Assembly: GCF_004025325.1 (NCBI RefSeq)
Contig: NZ_RSFE01000003.1
Location: forward strand, 62,001 to 126,000
Source: Pseudidiomarina gelatinasegens
GTDB lineage: Bacteria > Pseudomonadota > Gammaproteobacteria > Enterobacterales > Alteromonadaceae
Reading direction: 5' to 3'
Length of the DNA stretch: 64,000 nucleotides
Of this stretch, positions 1 to 10,477 are shown piece after piece. The position numbers and the translations under genes were made by a program. Below the pieces are notes generated by a model. That model did no database searches and was not told the DNA's origin. It saw only the letters and a program-made list of their open reading frames with translations. The stretch's first letter is position 1; each line of letters opens with the position of its first letter.

Positions 1-1
1 G

Positions 2-1751
<1,750 letters not shown>

Positions 1752-1764
<13 letters not shown>

Positions 1765-1916
1765 TGATTTTACTCGGTGTAGGCATCATTATTGGCAATT
1801 TGATGTTACTCAAACATACCGCACATATAAAAATGCCGTCGCTGAAAGATCATCAGCAACGGCACCAAGAACAAGAACAAGAAGAAAAAGATAAAGACAA
1901 ATGGTCAGACGATTAA
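1752..1916 (+). CDS. DUF2897 family small membrane protein
   Basis: A 54-residue protein starting [14 protein letters not shown]: one N-terminal transmembrane helix (about residues 3-22), a short basic stretch (KHTAHIKMP) and a highly charged Gln/Glu/Lys tail ending WSDD. This layout matches DUF2897, a small single-pass family of unknown function in Alteromonadales and Vibrionales. The start overlaps the end of the M15 gene by 13 bases, and the TAA overlaps the purC stop on the other strand. It is probably translated by coupling, because no separate ribosome binding site stands out. The family call is from memory; the reading frame itself is clear. Confidence 0.75.
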
Positions 1917-2626
1917 AGTGGCACACCTAAACGTGCAGCCACTTCTTCATACGCTTCAACCACACCGCCTAAGCCCTGACGGAAACGATCTTTATCAAGC
2001 TTCTTACGTGTTTCTTTATCCCATAAACGGCATCCGTCTGGGCTAAATTCATCGCCAAGTACAATTTGACCGTCGCCATCGACACCAAACTCAAGTTTGA
2101 AATCGACCAATAACATACCGGCATCATCGAACAGCTTCAGCAACACATCGTTTACTTTAAACGTCAGCGCTTTCATTTGTGCTAACTGTTCAGCGGTCGC
2201 CCAGCCAAAACTAATCGCTAATGATTCATTAATAAGTGGATCATGCAGCGCATCATTCTTTAAAAACTGCTCAAACGTTGGCGGGTTAAGTGCCTGCCCT
2301 TCGGTAACACCAAGGCGACGCACCAAAGAGCCCGCAGCAAAGTTACGAATCACACATTCCACCGGAATCATATCCAGCTTCTTAACCAAGGTTTCAGTTT
2401 CGCTTAACACTTTATCTAGTTGCGTTGGGATGCCTGCTGCTTCCAACTTGGCCATAATAAAGTTGTTAAACTTATTATTCACCATACCTTTGCGTTCCAG
2501 CTGCTCAACTTTTTCGCCATCAAATGCCGACGTGTCGTTGCGGAACTGAAGAATTAACCGCTCGGGGTTGTCCGTAGTAAATACGGTTTTGGCTTTTCCC
2601 CGATATAATTCAGTACGTTTTTCCAT
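1913..2626 (-). CDS. purC: Phosphoribosylaminoimidazole-succinocarboxamide synthase
   Basis: PurC (SAICAR synthetase) joins CAIR and aspartate using ATP in de novo purine synthesis. The 237-residue length is that of the E. coli enzyme. Recognisable segments are [10 protein letters not shown] at the N-terminus (nucleotide-binding beta hairpin), the [14 protein letters not shown] motif near residue 95, and LVDFKLEFG followed by [12 protein letters not shown] in the C-terminal half. It is the last gene of the dapA-bamC-purC cluster, 44 bases after bamC, the same order as in E. coli. It converges with the dapE group, and the two stop codons overlap. Confidence 0.97.
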   Translation of the reverse strand: MEKRTELYRGKAKTVFTTDNPERLILQFRNDTSAFDGEKVEQLERKGMVNNKFNNFIMAKLEAAGIPTQLDKVLSETETLVKKLDMIPVECVIRNFAAGSLVRRLGVTEGQALNPPTFEQFLKNDALHDPLINESLAISFGWATAEQLAQMKALTFKVNDVLLKLFDDAGMLLVDFKLEFGVDGDGQIVLGDEFSPDGCRLWDKETRKKLDKDRFRQGLGGVVEAYEEVAARLGVPL

Positions 2627-2670
2627 GAGCAGCTTTATCTCCGAACAGTTAGCGATTAAAAGTGCGCGTA

Positions 2671-3738
2671 TTATAAGCCACTTTGGGTGCGAATTTCAGC
2701 AGCAAACGGTGCAAAAATTTCCAGTACCTGATCTGCTTCGATAGCTTTGTTGTCACGGAACAGCGTGATTGAAGTGCGGCTACGATCACCGGTGACTTTC
2801 ACTTCATAGTCGCCATTAGGTAGCGTGAGCTTGCCTTCAGAGCTATTACCCCAAAATAAGAAGCCTGATTCTTCTGAGTTGTAGGTGGTGTAGTATCGGC
2901 CAGTTTGCTGATTAAAGTCATTCACTTCAAAACCGAGTTCTGGCAGTACTTCTTGCATCAGCGCCCATGTGTAACTGAAGCTTGCACCCATCATGATGCT
3001 GGCATAACCATCTTCATCGAAGCCCATATCAATCACTACAGAACCATCATCGTCAATGTCGGCAACGCCTTTCTGTTGCGTAATGCCAATTTCGCTGACC
3101 ACTGTGTTGAGTACTTTTGCGGCGGCTTCACGGTCCTGAAAATTTAAATAGTCGGCACTGATAGTTACGTCGTTGTTACTCACAATTTCGCGATCACTCA
3201 CCGTACTGATCAACGCAGTAGTCCGGCCATGCTCGGCTGTGTCCAGCATAATCTTAACTTTTCGGCTAACAGCAATTTCCGTTTCATCTTCGCCGTAGGT
3301 GAACGAGTCCGTCAACCAATCCGTAACCACGAATTGCTTTTCAACTTGTTGATCAAGACTTACACCGCGCGTACGAAGTGCTTGTAAAACGCCTTGCCAA
3401 ACGTATTGTTCAACGTCTGACATGCCTTCCAATTCATCGAAAAACACCCGAACTTGGGTTTCATTTTCTTCAACCCGACTGCCTTCTGCCACCGGCCATA
3501 CCAGCGTTGGCGCTAAAATAGGTACATTTTTACCAATCGGAGCTTCTTTCGCAGCATCAGGAATCGCATAGCGGTTCGTTAACGCAGGTAATTGCTTATT
3601 TGGCGCAGGTTGGATTTGAGTATCTGTTTGTAACTTCGTGTAGTCGAATTTACCTTCAGCTTGCTCTTTGGGCGTAAAACTACAAGCACTAACCAGCACT
3701 GTTGTGGCGCCGGCTAGTACAATTAAATTAAATTTCAT
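2671..3738 (-). CDS. bamC: Outer membrane assembly lipoprotein BamC (NlpB)
   Basis: A 355-residue lipoprotein subunit of the BAM complex, which inserts beta-barrel proteins into the outer membrane. The signal peptide ends in a lipobox (VLVSAC, Cys near residue 19). Next comes the Pro/Gln-rich unstructured segment (about 25-95) that in E. coli binds BamD. Two helix-grip domains follow (about 100-215 and 225-345), the second containing [12 protein letters not shown]. It sits 12 bases after dapA, the usual neighbour, so expression is probably shared with lysine synthesis. Sequence conservation in this family is modest, so synteny is an important part of the call. Confidence 0.93.
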   Translation of the reverse strand: MKFNLIVLAGATTVLVSACSFTPKEQAEGKFDYTKLQTDTQIQPAPNKQLPALTNRYAIPDAAKEAPIGKNVPILAPTLVWPVAEGSRVEENETQVRVFFDELEGMSDVEQYVWQGVLQALRTRGVSLDQQVEKQFVVTDWLTDSFTYGEDETEIAVSRKVKIMLDTAEHGRTTALISTVSDREIVSNNDVTISADYLNFQDREAAAKVLNTVVSEIGITQQKGVADIDDDGSVVIDMGFDEDGYASIMMGASFSYTWALMQEVLPELGFEVNDFNQQTGRYYTTYNSEESGFLFWGNSSEGKLTLPNGDYEVKVTGDRSRTSITLFRDNKAIEADQVLEIFAPFAAEIRTQSGL

Positions 3739-3750
3739 TATGACTCCGCT

Positions 3751-4626
3751 CTAGATTAAACCTGCTTGTTTTAATGTTTGTTCGATGTGTTGTTGCTGCG
3801 GAAGTTCCGGCTCAAGCATCGGTAATCGATAATTAGCTTCTAATTTCCCCATCAGAGAGAGTGCCCATTTCACCGGAATCGGGTTGGCTTGCACGAACAT
3901 AGCTTCGTGAATACTGGCTATTTCAGCATCAAGTGCTTTCGCAGTCGAAGCGTCCCCAGCGGTGGCCGCAGCAACCATAGCTTTCATTTTTTCCGGAGCA
4001 ACGTTAGCCGTGACACTAATCACACCGTGACCACCTTGAAGCATGAACTCGCAACCCGTCGGGTCATCGCCACTCAGTAAAATAAAATCGTCACCGCATA
4101 GCTTTTTCAACTGAATAATTCGCGATACTTCGCCAGTAGCTTCTTTAATCCCAACGATATTTGGTATTTCAGCTAGCTCTGCAACTTGCTCGGGCAGAAT
4201 ATCCGACGCCGTTCGTCCTGGCACGTTATACAACAACTGCGGCAAGTCAGAGGCCTCAGCGCACGCTCTATAGTGCGCCATCAGCCCACGCTGCGACGGC
4301 TTGTTATAATAAGGGTTTACATTAAGAAAGCCTTGTATCGGAAGTGTGCTCATACGCTCGGTCAAAAACACCGCTTCAGCAGTCGCGTTCGAGCCGTTTC
4401 CAGCAATCACACCAATGCGACCTGCAGCGATTTCTGCAACTGCCGACACCACCATAATATGCTCGTCATGACTCATTGTCGCCGACTCACCGGTGGTACC
4501 CATCGCCACAATTGCATCGGTACCTGCTTCACAATGCCAGTTTACCAACGCCTCAAGCGCGTTAAAGTCGACATTGCCTTGTTGGGTAAAGGGTGTCACT
4601 AACGCGACAATACTACCTGTTAACAT
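3751..4626 (-). CDS. dapA: 4-hydroxy-tetrahydrodipicolinate synthase
   Basis: DapA condenses pyruvate with aspartate semialdehyde, the first step specific to lysine and diaminopimelate. Visible signatures are GTTGESATM (substrate threonines), LYNVPGRT (catalytic Tyr and the carboxylate-binding Arg) and GIKEATGEV with the Schiff-base Lys. The frame is open upstream to 4707, but the family start is MLTGSIVALVTPF. That ATG at 4626 follows a purine-rich GGGGG stretch and gives 291 residues, the usual length, so it is preferred. It heads the cluster with bamC and purC. Unlike E. coli there is no gcvR between dapA and bcp; here the two genes are divergent. Confidence 0.96.
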   Translation of the reverse strand: MLTGSIVALVTPFTQQGNVDFNALEALVNWHCEAGTDAIVAMGTTGESATMSHDEHIMVVSAVAEIAAGRIGVIAGNGSNATAEAVFLTERMSTLPIQGFLNVNPYYNKPSQRGLMAHYRACAEASDLPQLLYNVPGRTASDILPEQVAELAEIPNIVGIKEATGEVSRIIQLKKLCGDDFILLSGDDPTGCEFMLQGGHGVISVTANVAPEKMKAMVAAATAGDASTAKALDAEIASIHEAMFVQANPIPVKWALSLMGKLEANYRLPMLEPELPQQQHIEQTLKQAGLI

Positions 4627-4771
4627 ACTGCCCCCAAAATTAATCTCTGTTCCAATGGTACTTTTCCCGTCCGGCAATGACAAGGCTGTCAGTATCTTTG
4701 CTTCCAACCAGCGCTTCTTTTATCATGGCTGCCTTGTAGTTATTTATTCACACGCGTTGTATGGAGCGATT

Positions 4772-5242
4772 ATGAATACCTTAAAAGCTGGCGATAAAGC
4801 ACCACAATTTACCCTACCCGATGCCAATAATAACGATGTGGCATTGGCGACTTTGTTACAACAAGGCCGAGTACTCGTTTATTTCTATCCTAAAGCGATG
4901 ACACCCGGTTGCACTGTACAAGCGCAACAGCTGCGTGATCATCAACAGCAATTAAGCGACCATGGTGTTCAAGTTGTCGGTATAAGCACCGACGAACCTA
5001 AGCGCCTCGCTAAATTTACAGAGCGTGACCAACTCAATTTCACCTTATTAGGCGATGTTGATCATCAAGTCGCTGAAGCTTTCGGTGTGTGGGGCCTCAA
5101 AAAATTCATGGGCCGCGAATATGATGGCTTGCACCGCATCAGCTTTTTAATCAACCAAGACGGCAACATTGCCCACGTATTCGACAAATTTAAAACCAAA
5201 GACCACCATCAGGTGGTACTTGATTATCTAGCTCAAACTTAA
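4772..5242 (+). CDS. bcp: Thioredoxin-dependent peroxiredoxin Bcp (single-Cys form)
   Basis: A 156-residue peroxiredoxin of the BCP/PrxQ group that reduces hydrogen peroxide and organic peroxides in the cytoplasm. The start is set by alignment with the family N-terminus (MNTLKAGDKAPQFTLPD); the frame is open further upstream but overlaps dapA there. The peroxidatic cysteine is Cys47 in AMTPGCTVQA. E. coli Bcp has a resolving Cys five residues later; here that position is Gln52 and the protein has no other cysteine. It should therefore act as a 1-Cys enzyme resolved by an outside thiol. It is divergent from dapA and converges on perM 8 bases away. Confidence 0.95.
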   Translation: MNTLKAGDKAPQFTLPDANNNDVALATLLQQGRVLVYFYPKAMTPGCTVQAQQLRDHQQQLSDHGVQVVGISTDEPKRLAKFTERDQLNFTLLGDVDHQVAEAFGVWGLKKFMGREYDGLHRISFLINQDGNIAHVFDKFKTKDHHQVVLDYLAQT

Positions 5243-5250
5243 CTTGCTAT

Positions 5251-6330
5251 TTATTGCGGCTCCGGTGGTACAGGAGGTAATTCCTGTTTAGAGGATAAGG
5301 CGGTAAAAACCGCCTTGACCAAACTGGCCAACGGAATCGCAAAGAATACCCCCCAGAACCCCCATATACCGCCAAACACCAGTACGGCCCCAATAATATA
5401 GACTGGGTTCAAGTTAACCACTTCAGAAAACAATAGCGGAACCAATAGGTTGCCATCCAATGCCTGGATGATTAAATAAACGATCATCACCCAAGCGAAC
5501 ATGCCAGTCCAACCGAATTGGAATAACGCCACCAAAAACACTGGTATCGTCACAACCGCAGCGCCAATGTACGGAATAAGTACTGAAAAGCCGACCAATA
5601 CAGCTAGCAGCACTGCGTAGCGCAAATCAAAGAATGCAAAACACAAATAGGTAAATACGCCAACCACGAACACTTCAACAGCTTTGCCGCGAATGTAGTT
5701 CATTATTTGCATATTCATTTCATCGCTGACTTGAGAAATCAAACGTCTATTGGTTGGTAGAATTCGATTTAAGTGCTGCAACAACTGGTTCTTGTCCTTC
5801 AACATGAAAAACACCAACAGCGGTACAATAATCAAATAAATCAACAACGCCATGATGCCAATTATGCGGCTAAGCGATTGGCTTAAGATGTTTTCGCCAA
5901 ACACGAGTGCCCGGTCAGTGGTAGTTTGAATAAAGTGATTTATGTTGTCCTGACTGATGTATTCAGGAAACATTTCGGGCAACCGATTGAGCAGAACCTT
6001 CACCTGCGCAAACATTTGCGGTAACTCCGCTACCAGAGCGACCGATTGCTGCCAGATAACCGGCATCAGGAACAGCATTAACACCACAATGAGCGCAACA
6101 AAGCTCATGAAAGCAATACCTACAGCGCTTAAGCGTGGCAAGCCAGCCCGGACCATACGTTGTACAGGCCACTCCAGCAAGTACGCCAGTACCACAGCCA
6201 CCAAAATAGGTGCCAAAATATCGCTAAACAAAATAATTAGCGCAAACGTCAGAAGTACTAATAAAAACAATGTTACCGCGTCAGGGTCTGAAAATTTGCG
6301 GTTGTACCATTGTTTTAAATAATCAAACAT
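5251..6330 (-). CDS. perM: PerM family (AI-2E transporter superfamily) membrane protein
   Basis: A polytopic inner membrane protein of about 359 residues in the AI-2E/UPF0118 exporter-like superfamily; E. coli PerM is described as a putative permease without a firm substrate. About eight hydrophobic segments are visible. Family motifs include VLAYLLEWP near the N-terminus, SVLIPYIGAAVVTIPV, QALDGNLLVPLLFSE and FGGIWGFWGVFFAIPLA near the C-terminus. The start at 6330 (MFDYLKQWYNRKFSDP) matches the E. coli N-terminus and has a GGAG upstream; a longer frame to 6363 is less likely. It is divergent from bepA, as is common around this locus. Confidence 0.92.
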   Translation of the reverse strand: MFDYLKQWYNRKFSDPDAVTLFLLVLLTFALIILFSDILAPILVAVVLAYLLEWPVQRMVRAGLPRLSAVGIAFMSFVALIVVLMLFLMPVIWQQSVALVAELPQMFAQVKVLLNRLPEMFPEYISQDNINHFIQTTTDRALVFGENILSQSLSRIIGIMALLIYLIIVPLLVFFMLKDKNQLLQHLNRILPTNRRLISQVSDEMNMQIMNYIRGKAVEVFVVGVFTYLCFAFFDLRYAVLLAVLVGFSVLIPYIGAAVVTIPVFLVALFQFGWTGMFAWVMIVYLIIQALDGNLLVPLLFSEVVNLNPVYIIGAVLVFGGIWGFWGVFFAIPLASLVKAVFTALSSKQELPPVPPEPQ

Positions 6331-6434
6331 ACTCGGCAGCTCCAAGAAGTTGGGTAAAAACATTGCATGCTACCCATAGATACCACATCATAGCTTTGAA
6401 CGTAGAAGAGTTACAGTGTTGCACCATTAAAACG

Positions 6435-6462
6435 GGAACCTTTTCACAATTTTATACTCTTA
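6435..6462 (+). promoter_or_regulatory. Candidate sigma-E promoter of bepA
   Basis: GGAACCT (6435-6441), then a 16-base spacer, then TCTTA (6458-6462). This closely follows the sigma-E pattern GGAACTT-N16-TCTGA. It lies 26 bases before the bepA start. In E. coli yfgC (bepA) belongs to the sigma-E envelope stress regulon, so both sequence and context agree. No transcript data are available here. Confidence 0.65.
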
Positions 6463-6487
6463 GCATCAGGTTATTTAGGCGCGAACG

Positions 6488-7933
6488 ATGAAGCAGTTAT
6501 TGGGAAAATTCGCCGCAGTTGCACTCGGTGTAAGTATCGCAGTTAGTTCAAGCAGTTATGCTCAGGAACGCTTGCCAGAAATTGGTACAGCTGGCGCCTC
6601 GGTCATGACCATTGAACGTGAACGCATTTATGGCGACATGTACATGCGCCAGCTGCGCGCTATGGCGCCTCTTGTGAACGATCCTGTGCTTGATGAGTAC
6701 TTGCGTGATCTCGGCTCGCGCATGGTTCGTGAAGCTGACGGTGTACGCTTCCCCTTTAGCTTCTTCTGGGTTAATCAGAGTGAAATCAACGCCTTCGCGT
6801 TCTTCGGTGGCTACGTAGGTGTCCATACCGGTTTAATTTCTGAGGCTCGCACCGAATCTGAACTTGCTGCAGTGTTGGCGCATGAAGTTGCACACGTATC
6901 CCAACGGCATATTGTGCGTAACATGGAACGCATGTCGAACGCCTCCCCCACCACCATGGCTGCAATGCTCGGTGCCGTTATTCTTGCGGTGATTAACCCA
7001 CAACTGGGTATGGCCGCGTTAACCGGCACCATGGGTGTTTCGCAACAAATGCAAATTAACTACACCCGTCAATTTGAGCAAGAAGCCGACCGTGTCGGTC
7101 TCAGCATTCTGGCCCGCTCCGGCTTTGACCCGATGGGTTCGCCTGACTTTTTCGGACGCTTGACCGAAAAATATCGTTATATGTCGCGCCCGCCTGAAAT
7201 TTTGCTTACTCACCCGTATAGTGAAAATCGACTGGCCGATATGCGTGCCCGCGCAGAGTCAATGCCGACCCCAGTGGTGCGTGACCCAACTTCATTTTTA
7301 TTAGCAAAATACCGAATTGAAGCGCGGTACATAAAATCACTCAGTGAAGTTGAGCTACGCCGACAAATTGATGATGCCGAAAGCCCGCTCATAAAGAAGG
7401 CAGCCCAGTATGCGCTTGCTATTGTACTGCTCGATAATCGACGTGCTGAAGAGGCAGAAACAGTGCTGGCGCCATTATTAAAGGCTGAGCCCCTCAATAC
7501 ATTTTATATCGACGTACAAACCGATGTTCTATTGGCGCAGTCGCGTAACGATGAAGCGTTGGCGCTGCTTGAGAATGCCTATATACGGCAACCTAACGAG
7601 CAGACCATTACCATCAACTTTGCGAACGCTGCAGTCGAAAGCAAGAAGTACGAATTAGCGATTGCGCTATTGCGGGATTACTTACAGAAAAATGAGAAAC
7701 ATGTACTGGCACTTGATCTGCTCGGAACGGCCTACCGCCTAAACGGCAATATCAGTGCCATGCATGAAACCCAAGCTGAATTGGCGGCCTTGCATGGCGC
7801 CTTTGATCAAGCCATTGATCACCTACACAAAGCGCATAAGCAAAGTGGTCTGGAGCTCGAGCGGCGTCGGTTACAAGCGCGCATTGAGCAGCTCATGTCA
7901 CAAAAGCAACTGTTACAAAGCCTCAATTCTTAA
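6488..7933 (+). CDS. bepA: Periplasmic beta-barrel assembly-enhancing protease (M48, TPR)
   Basis: BepA (YfgC) is a periplasmic zinc metallopeptidase and chaperone that promotes LptD maturation and degrades stalled outer membrane proteins. The 481-residue product has a signal peptide ending near SSYAQ (residues 1-25), then an M48 domain (about 40-260) with HEVAH at residues 132-136 and the third zinc ligand in FEQEADRVG near residue 199. The C-terminal half (about 300-475) is a helical TPR region, for example the NFANAAVESKKYELAIALL repeat. A sigma-E-type promoter lies just upstream. It is divergent from perM and converges with the TlpA-like lipoprotein gene. Confidence 0.95.
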   Translation: MKQLLGKFAAVALGVSIAVSSSSYAQERLPEIGTAGASVMTIERERIYGDMYMRQLRAMAPLVNDPVLDEYLRDLGSRMVREADGVRFPFSFFWVNQSEINAFAFFGGYVGVHTGLISEARTESELAAVLAHEVAHVSQRHIVRNMERMSNASPTTMAAMLGAVILAVINPQLGMAALTGTMGVSQQMQINYTRQFEQEADRVGLSILARSGFDPMGSPDFFGRLTEKYRYMSRPPEILLTHPYSENRLADMRARAESMPTPVVRDPTSFLLAKYRIEARYIKSLSEVELRRQIDDAESPLIKKAAQYALAIVLLDNRRAEEAETVLAPLLKAEPLNTFYIDVQTDVLLAQSRNDEALALLENAYIRQPNEQTITINFANAAVESKKYELAIALLRDYLQKNEKHVLALDLLGTAYRLNGNISAMHETQAELAALHGAFDQAIDHLHKAHKQSGLELERRRLQARIEQLMSQKQLLQSLNS

Positions 7934-7946
7934 CTTTGATTCGCTG

Positions 7947-8408
7947 CTACTCATGTTCAAGTTTGGTTGCTGCAGCTAAGCTCGATATCGTTTGCTCGCC
8001 CAACAGTGGCCCTTTCACTTCACCTTCCGGCGTTATCACATAGGTTGCTGGCAGCATATTCGGTTGTGGGAAAGGCAGTGCCGGTAACGGTTCGTTTTGA
8101 ATCAGTGGAAATTGTATTTGGTAATCTTCGCGAAGCTTGGCTAGTGCTGCGTTATCTAACCCATCAAAACTTACCCCAAACAATTTCACCTTGTCGCCGT
8201 ATTCCTCGTGGAATTCATTCAGCTCAGGCAACTCACGTAAACAAGGTGCACACCATTCCGCAAAATAGTTCACCACCACATAGTTACCTTGCAGTTGTTC
8301 CCACGAATGAGCACCAGCCGTATCGGTATGGAAGTCTGGCGCAGGCTGACAACCACTTACAAACGCCACTGAGGCAAGTAAAACAACTGGCAAAAATCGA
8401 CAACGCAT
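7947..8408 (-). CDS. TlpA-like thioredoxin-fold lipoprotein
   Basis: A 153-residue exported thioredoxin-like protein. Residues 1-20 form a lipoprotein signal ending VAFVSGCQPAP (lipobox Cys20). The thioredoxin fold follows, with the active site WCAPC near residue 54 in VVNYFAEWCAPCLRELPEL and a cis-Pro region near MLPATYVITP. This places it in the TlpA/ResA/DsbE group of membrane-tethered periplasmic disulfide reductases. Its partner is unknown; no cytochrome c maturation genes are present. It is divergent from yfgD (arsC-like) with 47 bases between starts, and converges with bepA. Confidence 0.88.
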   Translation of the reverse strand: MRCRFLPVVLLASVAFVSGCQPAPDFHTDTAGAHSWEQLQGNYVVVNYFAEWCAPCLRELPELNEFHEEYGDKVKLFGVSFDGLDNAALAKLREDYQIQFPLIQNEPLPALPFPQPNMLPATYVITPEGEVKGPLLGEQTISSLAAATKLEHE

Positions 8409-8455
8409 AGACTTTCCCTTAAGCTATTGCTTTATTTTCTGGAGGATTCTAAGCC

Positions 8456-8812
8456 ATGGCATCGGTAACTATTTACCACAACCCACGCTGCTCAAAAAGC
8501 CGCCAAACATTACAATTATTGGAACAACACAACATTCAACCAACTATTGTTGAATATCTAAAATCTCCACCTAGTTTGACAGAATTACAAACCTTGGTAA
8601 AACAGTTAGGCTGTGTTTCTGCGCGAGAATTGATTCGTTCCAAAGAAGAAGCTTATAAAGCGCTGGACTTAGCTAATGAAACTGATGAAACCAAGCTACT
8701 GCAGGCCATGGTTGACAATCCAAAGTTAATTGAACGTCCAATTGTAGTGGTGGGTGATCAAGCGCGTTTGGGCCGTCCGCCCGAGGCCGTACTTGAGGTT
8801 ATCGAAGCATGA
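8456..8812 (+). CDS. ArsC family reductase, YfgD type
   Basis: A 118-residue member of the glutaredoxin-dependent arsenate reductase family. The catalytic Cys12 lies in IYHNPRCSKSRQTL, and the family motif LIERPIVV is near residue 91. The YfgD subgroup is encoded next to hda and bepA in many gammaproteobacteria, including E. coli. True arsenate reductase activity is not established for it and no ars genes are nearby, so a general thiol role is possible. A GGAGG lies 7 bases before the ATG. The stop overlaps the wrbA-like start by 4 bases (ATGA), so the next two genes are probably coupled to it. Confidence 0.9.
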   Translation: MASVTIYHNPRCSKSRQTLQLLEQHNIQPTIVEYLKSPPSLTELQTLVKQLGCVSARELIRSKEEAYKALDLANETDETKLLQAMVDNPKLIERPIVVVGDQARLGRPPEAVLEVIEA

Positions 8813-9396
8813 CGCCTAAAGTATTAATCCTCTATTACAGCCGTAATGGTGCCACACAACAGTTGGCAGACGCTATAGCCACTGGGGTGCAACAGGCACA
8901 AGGCGATGCTCTATTGCGAACGGTATCCGGTGGTGGCGAACCCGCAAGCAATCGCGACCTAAGCATTGAAGTGGACGATCTCGCCCAGTGTGACGGTTTG
9001 ATTATGGGGAGTCCCGTACGCTTTGGTCATATGGCCAGCAGCCTGCAACAATTTTGGGAACAAACCAGTGCCACGTGGTTAAAAGGACAATTGCAAGGTA
9101 AACCCGCTGCAGTATTTACATCGGGTAGTAGTATGCACAGTGGCCAAGAGTCCACGTTGCTGGCAATGGGGGTCCCCCTGCTTCATCACGGCATGATGTT
9201 ATGCGGTATCCCCTACACTGAACCTGCTATTCAGCAAACCACAACAGGCGGTTCACCCTATGGCGCAAGTCATGTCGAACATGGGCAAGGTATTAAATTA
9301 AGTACACACGAATATCAAGCGGCAGTGGCACTTGGCAAACGCGTGACACACGCTGCACGCGCATTAATTACTGAACGCGAGCAAGGAAATTTATGA
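8809..9396 (+). CDS. wrbA: WrbA-type flavodoxin-like NAD(P)H:quinone oxidoreductase
   Basis: A 195-residue flavodoxin-fold protein. The FMN phosphate-binding loop is ILYYSRNGATQQLADAI at the N-terminus. Later segments typical of WrbA are MGSPVRFGHMASSLQQF, PAAVFTSGSSMHSGQE and GGSPYGASHV. WrbA proteins carry out two-electron quinone reduction with NAD(P)H and FMN and protect against redox cycling. The gene overlaps yfgD by 4 bases and the DUF2069 gene by 4 bases. WrbA paralogs are common, so equivalence to E. coli WrbA itself is not certain. Confidence 0.88.
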   Translation: MTPKVLILYYSRNGATQQLADAIATGVQQAQGDALLRTVSGGGEPASNRDLSIEVDDLAQCDGLIMGSPVRFGHMASSLQQFWEQTSATWLKGQLQGKPAAVFTSGSSMHSGQESTLLAMGVPLLHHGMMLCGIPYTEPAIQQTTTGGSPYGASHVEHGQGIKLSTHEYQAAVALGKRVTHAARALITEREQGNL

Positions 9397-9785
9397 ACCC
9401 TGAAGAGTCCACCAAGAACATTCGATTTTTAGCGTTGGCAAGCTACATTGGTTTGTTAGTTCTGATGATTATCTGGCAAGTTTGGTGTCAAACTGACAGT
9501 GAATTCAGTCTAGGCTTTCGCGTTGGCCTGTGGGTTGTGCCATTACTTTTTGCACTACCCGGCATGTTGCGTGGTAAACCTTACACCTATGCGTGGGCTA
9601 ACTTTATTCTGATGTGGTATTACTTGCATAGCTTAACAGTTCTTTATGTTGCGCCAGCAGATAGAGGCTTTGCGATTGCAGAACTTGTATTAACCACAGG
9701 TGCCTTTGTAGGTTGCACCTGGTACGCGCGTCGTCAAGGTCGCGCACTGGGCCTAGGCCTGAAGAAGCTTAAAAAAGAAGATTAA
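9393..9785 (+). CDS. DUF2069 family membrane protein
   Basis: A 130-residue inner membrane protein with four hydrophobic segments (about residues 13-30, 43-58, 67-85 and 93-110) and a basic C-terminal tail (ARRQGRALGLGLKKLKKED). It fits DUF2069, a family of unknown function commonly found beside wrbA and hda in gammaproteobacteria. It overlaps wrbA by 4 bases (ATGA), and its last 4 bases overlap the end of hda on the other strand. The sequence alone gives no function; co-transcription with wrbA hints at a redox or membrane quinone context. Confidence 0.8.
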   Translation: MNPEESTKNIRFLALASYIGLLVLMIIWQVWCQTDSEFSLGFRVGLWVVPLLFALPGMLRGKPYTYAWANFILMWYYLHSLTVLYVAPADRGFAIAELVLTTGAFVGCTWYARRQGRALGLGLKKLKKED

Positions 9786-10477
9786 ATAGCCAATACGTCT
9801 TTGACAAACGGAATCGTCAGGCGACGTTTTGCTGCAATTGAGGCCCGATCTAATCGGGCCAAGCAGTTCATCAGCCCACGCATATCGCGACCAAGGCGTT
9901 GCACCATAAATTGCGCCGTTTCGTCACCTAAGTTCAAGCCAAAAGTTTTCGCGCGACGTTGCAGGGCCTGTGCTTTATCTTCGTCACTTAATGGCTTGAC
10001 CTGCAATGCCACCCCCCACTGTAAGCGCGAATGCACATCAGCGATAGCAACTTGCAATGTGCGAGGAGCGCTATGCGCGGTCACTATAATAACTCCGGTG
10101 CCATAGTCTTTGACGCGATTCAATAACGCAAACAATTCCAAACACCAGTTTTCGTTGTCTGCAATCGCATCCACGTCATCCAGACACAACAGTGGGTAAT
10201 GTTCTAAACCTTGCAACACCTGCGGCTGCATCTGATCTTTGAGTTCACCAAGTGGCAGATACATTGCCGGTTGCGTGGTTTGCGCACACAATGCGTGCAA
10301 TAAATGGCTCTTGCCAACGCCAGCGCCCCCCCACAAGTAAATTAAGCCCTGCTGTTGCTGCTGTAGCACCTGAACTAACTCAAGGTTGTCGCCACACACA
10401 TAGGTCGCAAACGTTTCGTCATCAGGTAACTGCACTGCCAACGGCAGTTGCGCTATCGCACTCAAGATTTGCTCCAT
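9782..10477 (-). CDS. hda: DnaA regulatory inactivator Hda
   Basis: Hda is an AAA+ protein that, with the DNA-loaded beta clamp, stimulates ATP hydrolysis by DnaA and so prevents re-initiation of replication. The 231-residue product has Walker A LWGGAGVGKSHLLHAL near residue 50, Walker B LLCLDDVDAI near residue 96, a sensor-1 region VIIVTAHSAPR and an Arg-rich sensor-2 region near the C-terminus. A clamp-binding motif is expected at the extreme N-terminus (MEQILSAIAQLPLAVQL; QLPLAV resembles the QL[SP]L motif). It is translated from a start inside the end of the DUF2066 gene (16-base overlap). Confidence 0.93.
   Translation of the reverse strand: MEQILSAIAQLPLAVQLPDDETFATYVCGDNLELVQVLQQQQQGLIYLWGGAGVGKSHLLHALCAQTTQPAMYLPLGELKDQMQPQVLQGLEHYPLLCLDDVDAIADNENWCLELFALLNRVKDYGTGVIIVTAHSAPRTLQVAIADVHSRLQWGVALQVKPLSDEDKAQALQRRAKTFGLNLGDETAQFMVQRLGRDMRGLMNCLARLDRASIAAKRRLTIPFVKDVLAI

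Noticed and set aside
10402-10425. GCAAACGTTTC resembling a PurR site
   Set aside because: It lies inside hda coding sequence, far from any purine gene, and the outer consensus positions do not match.
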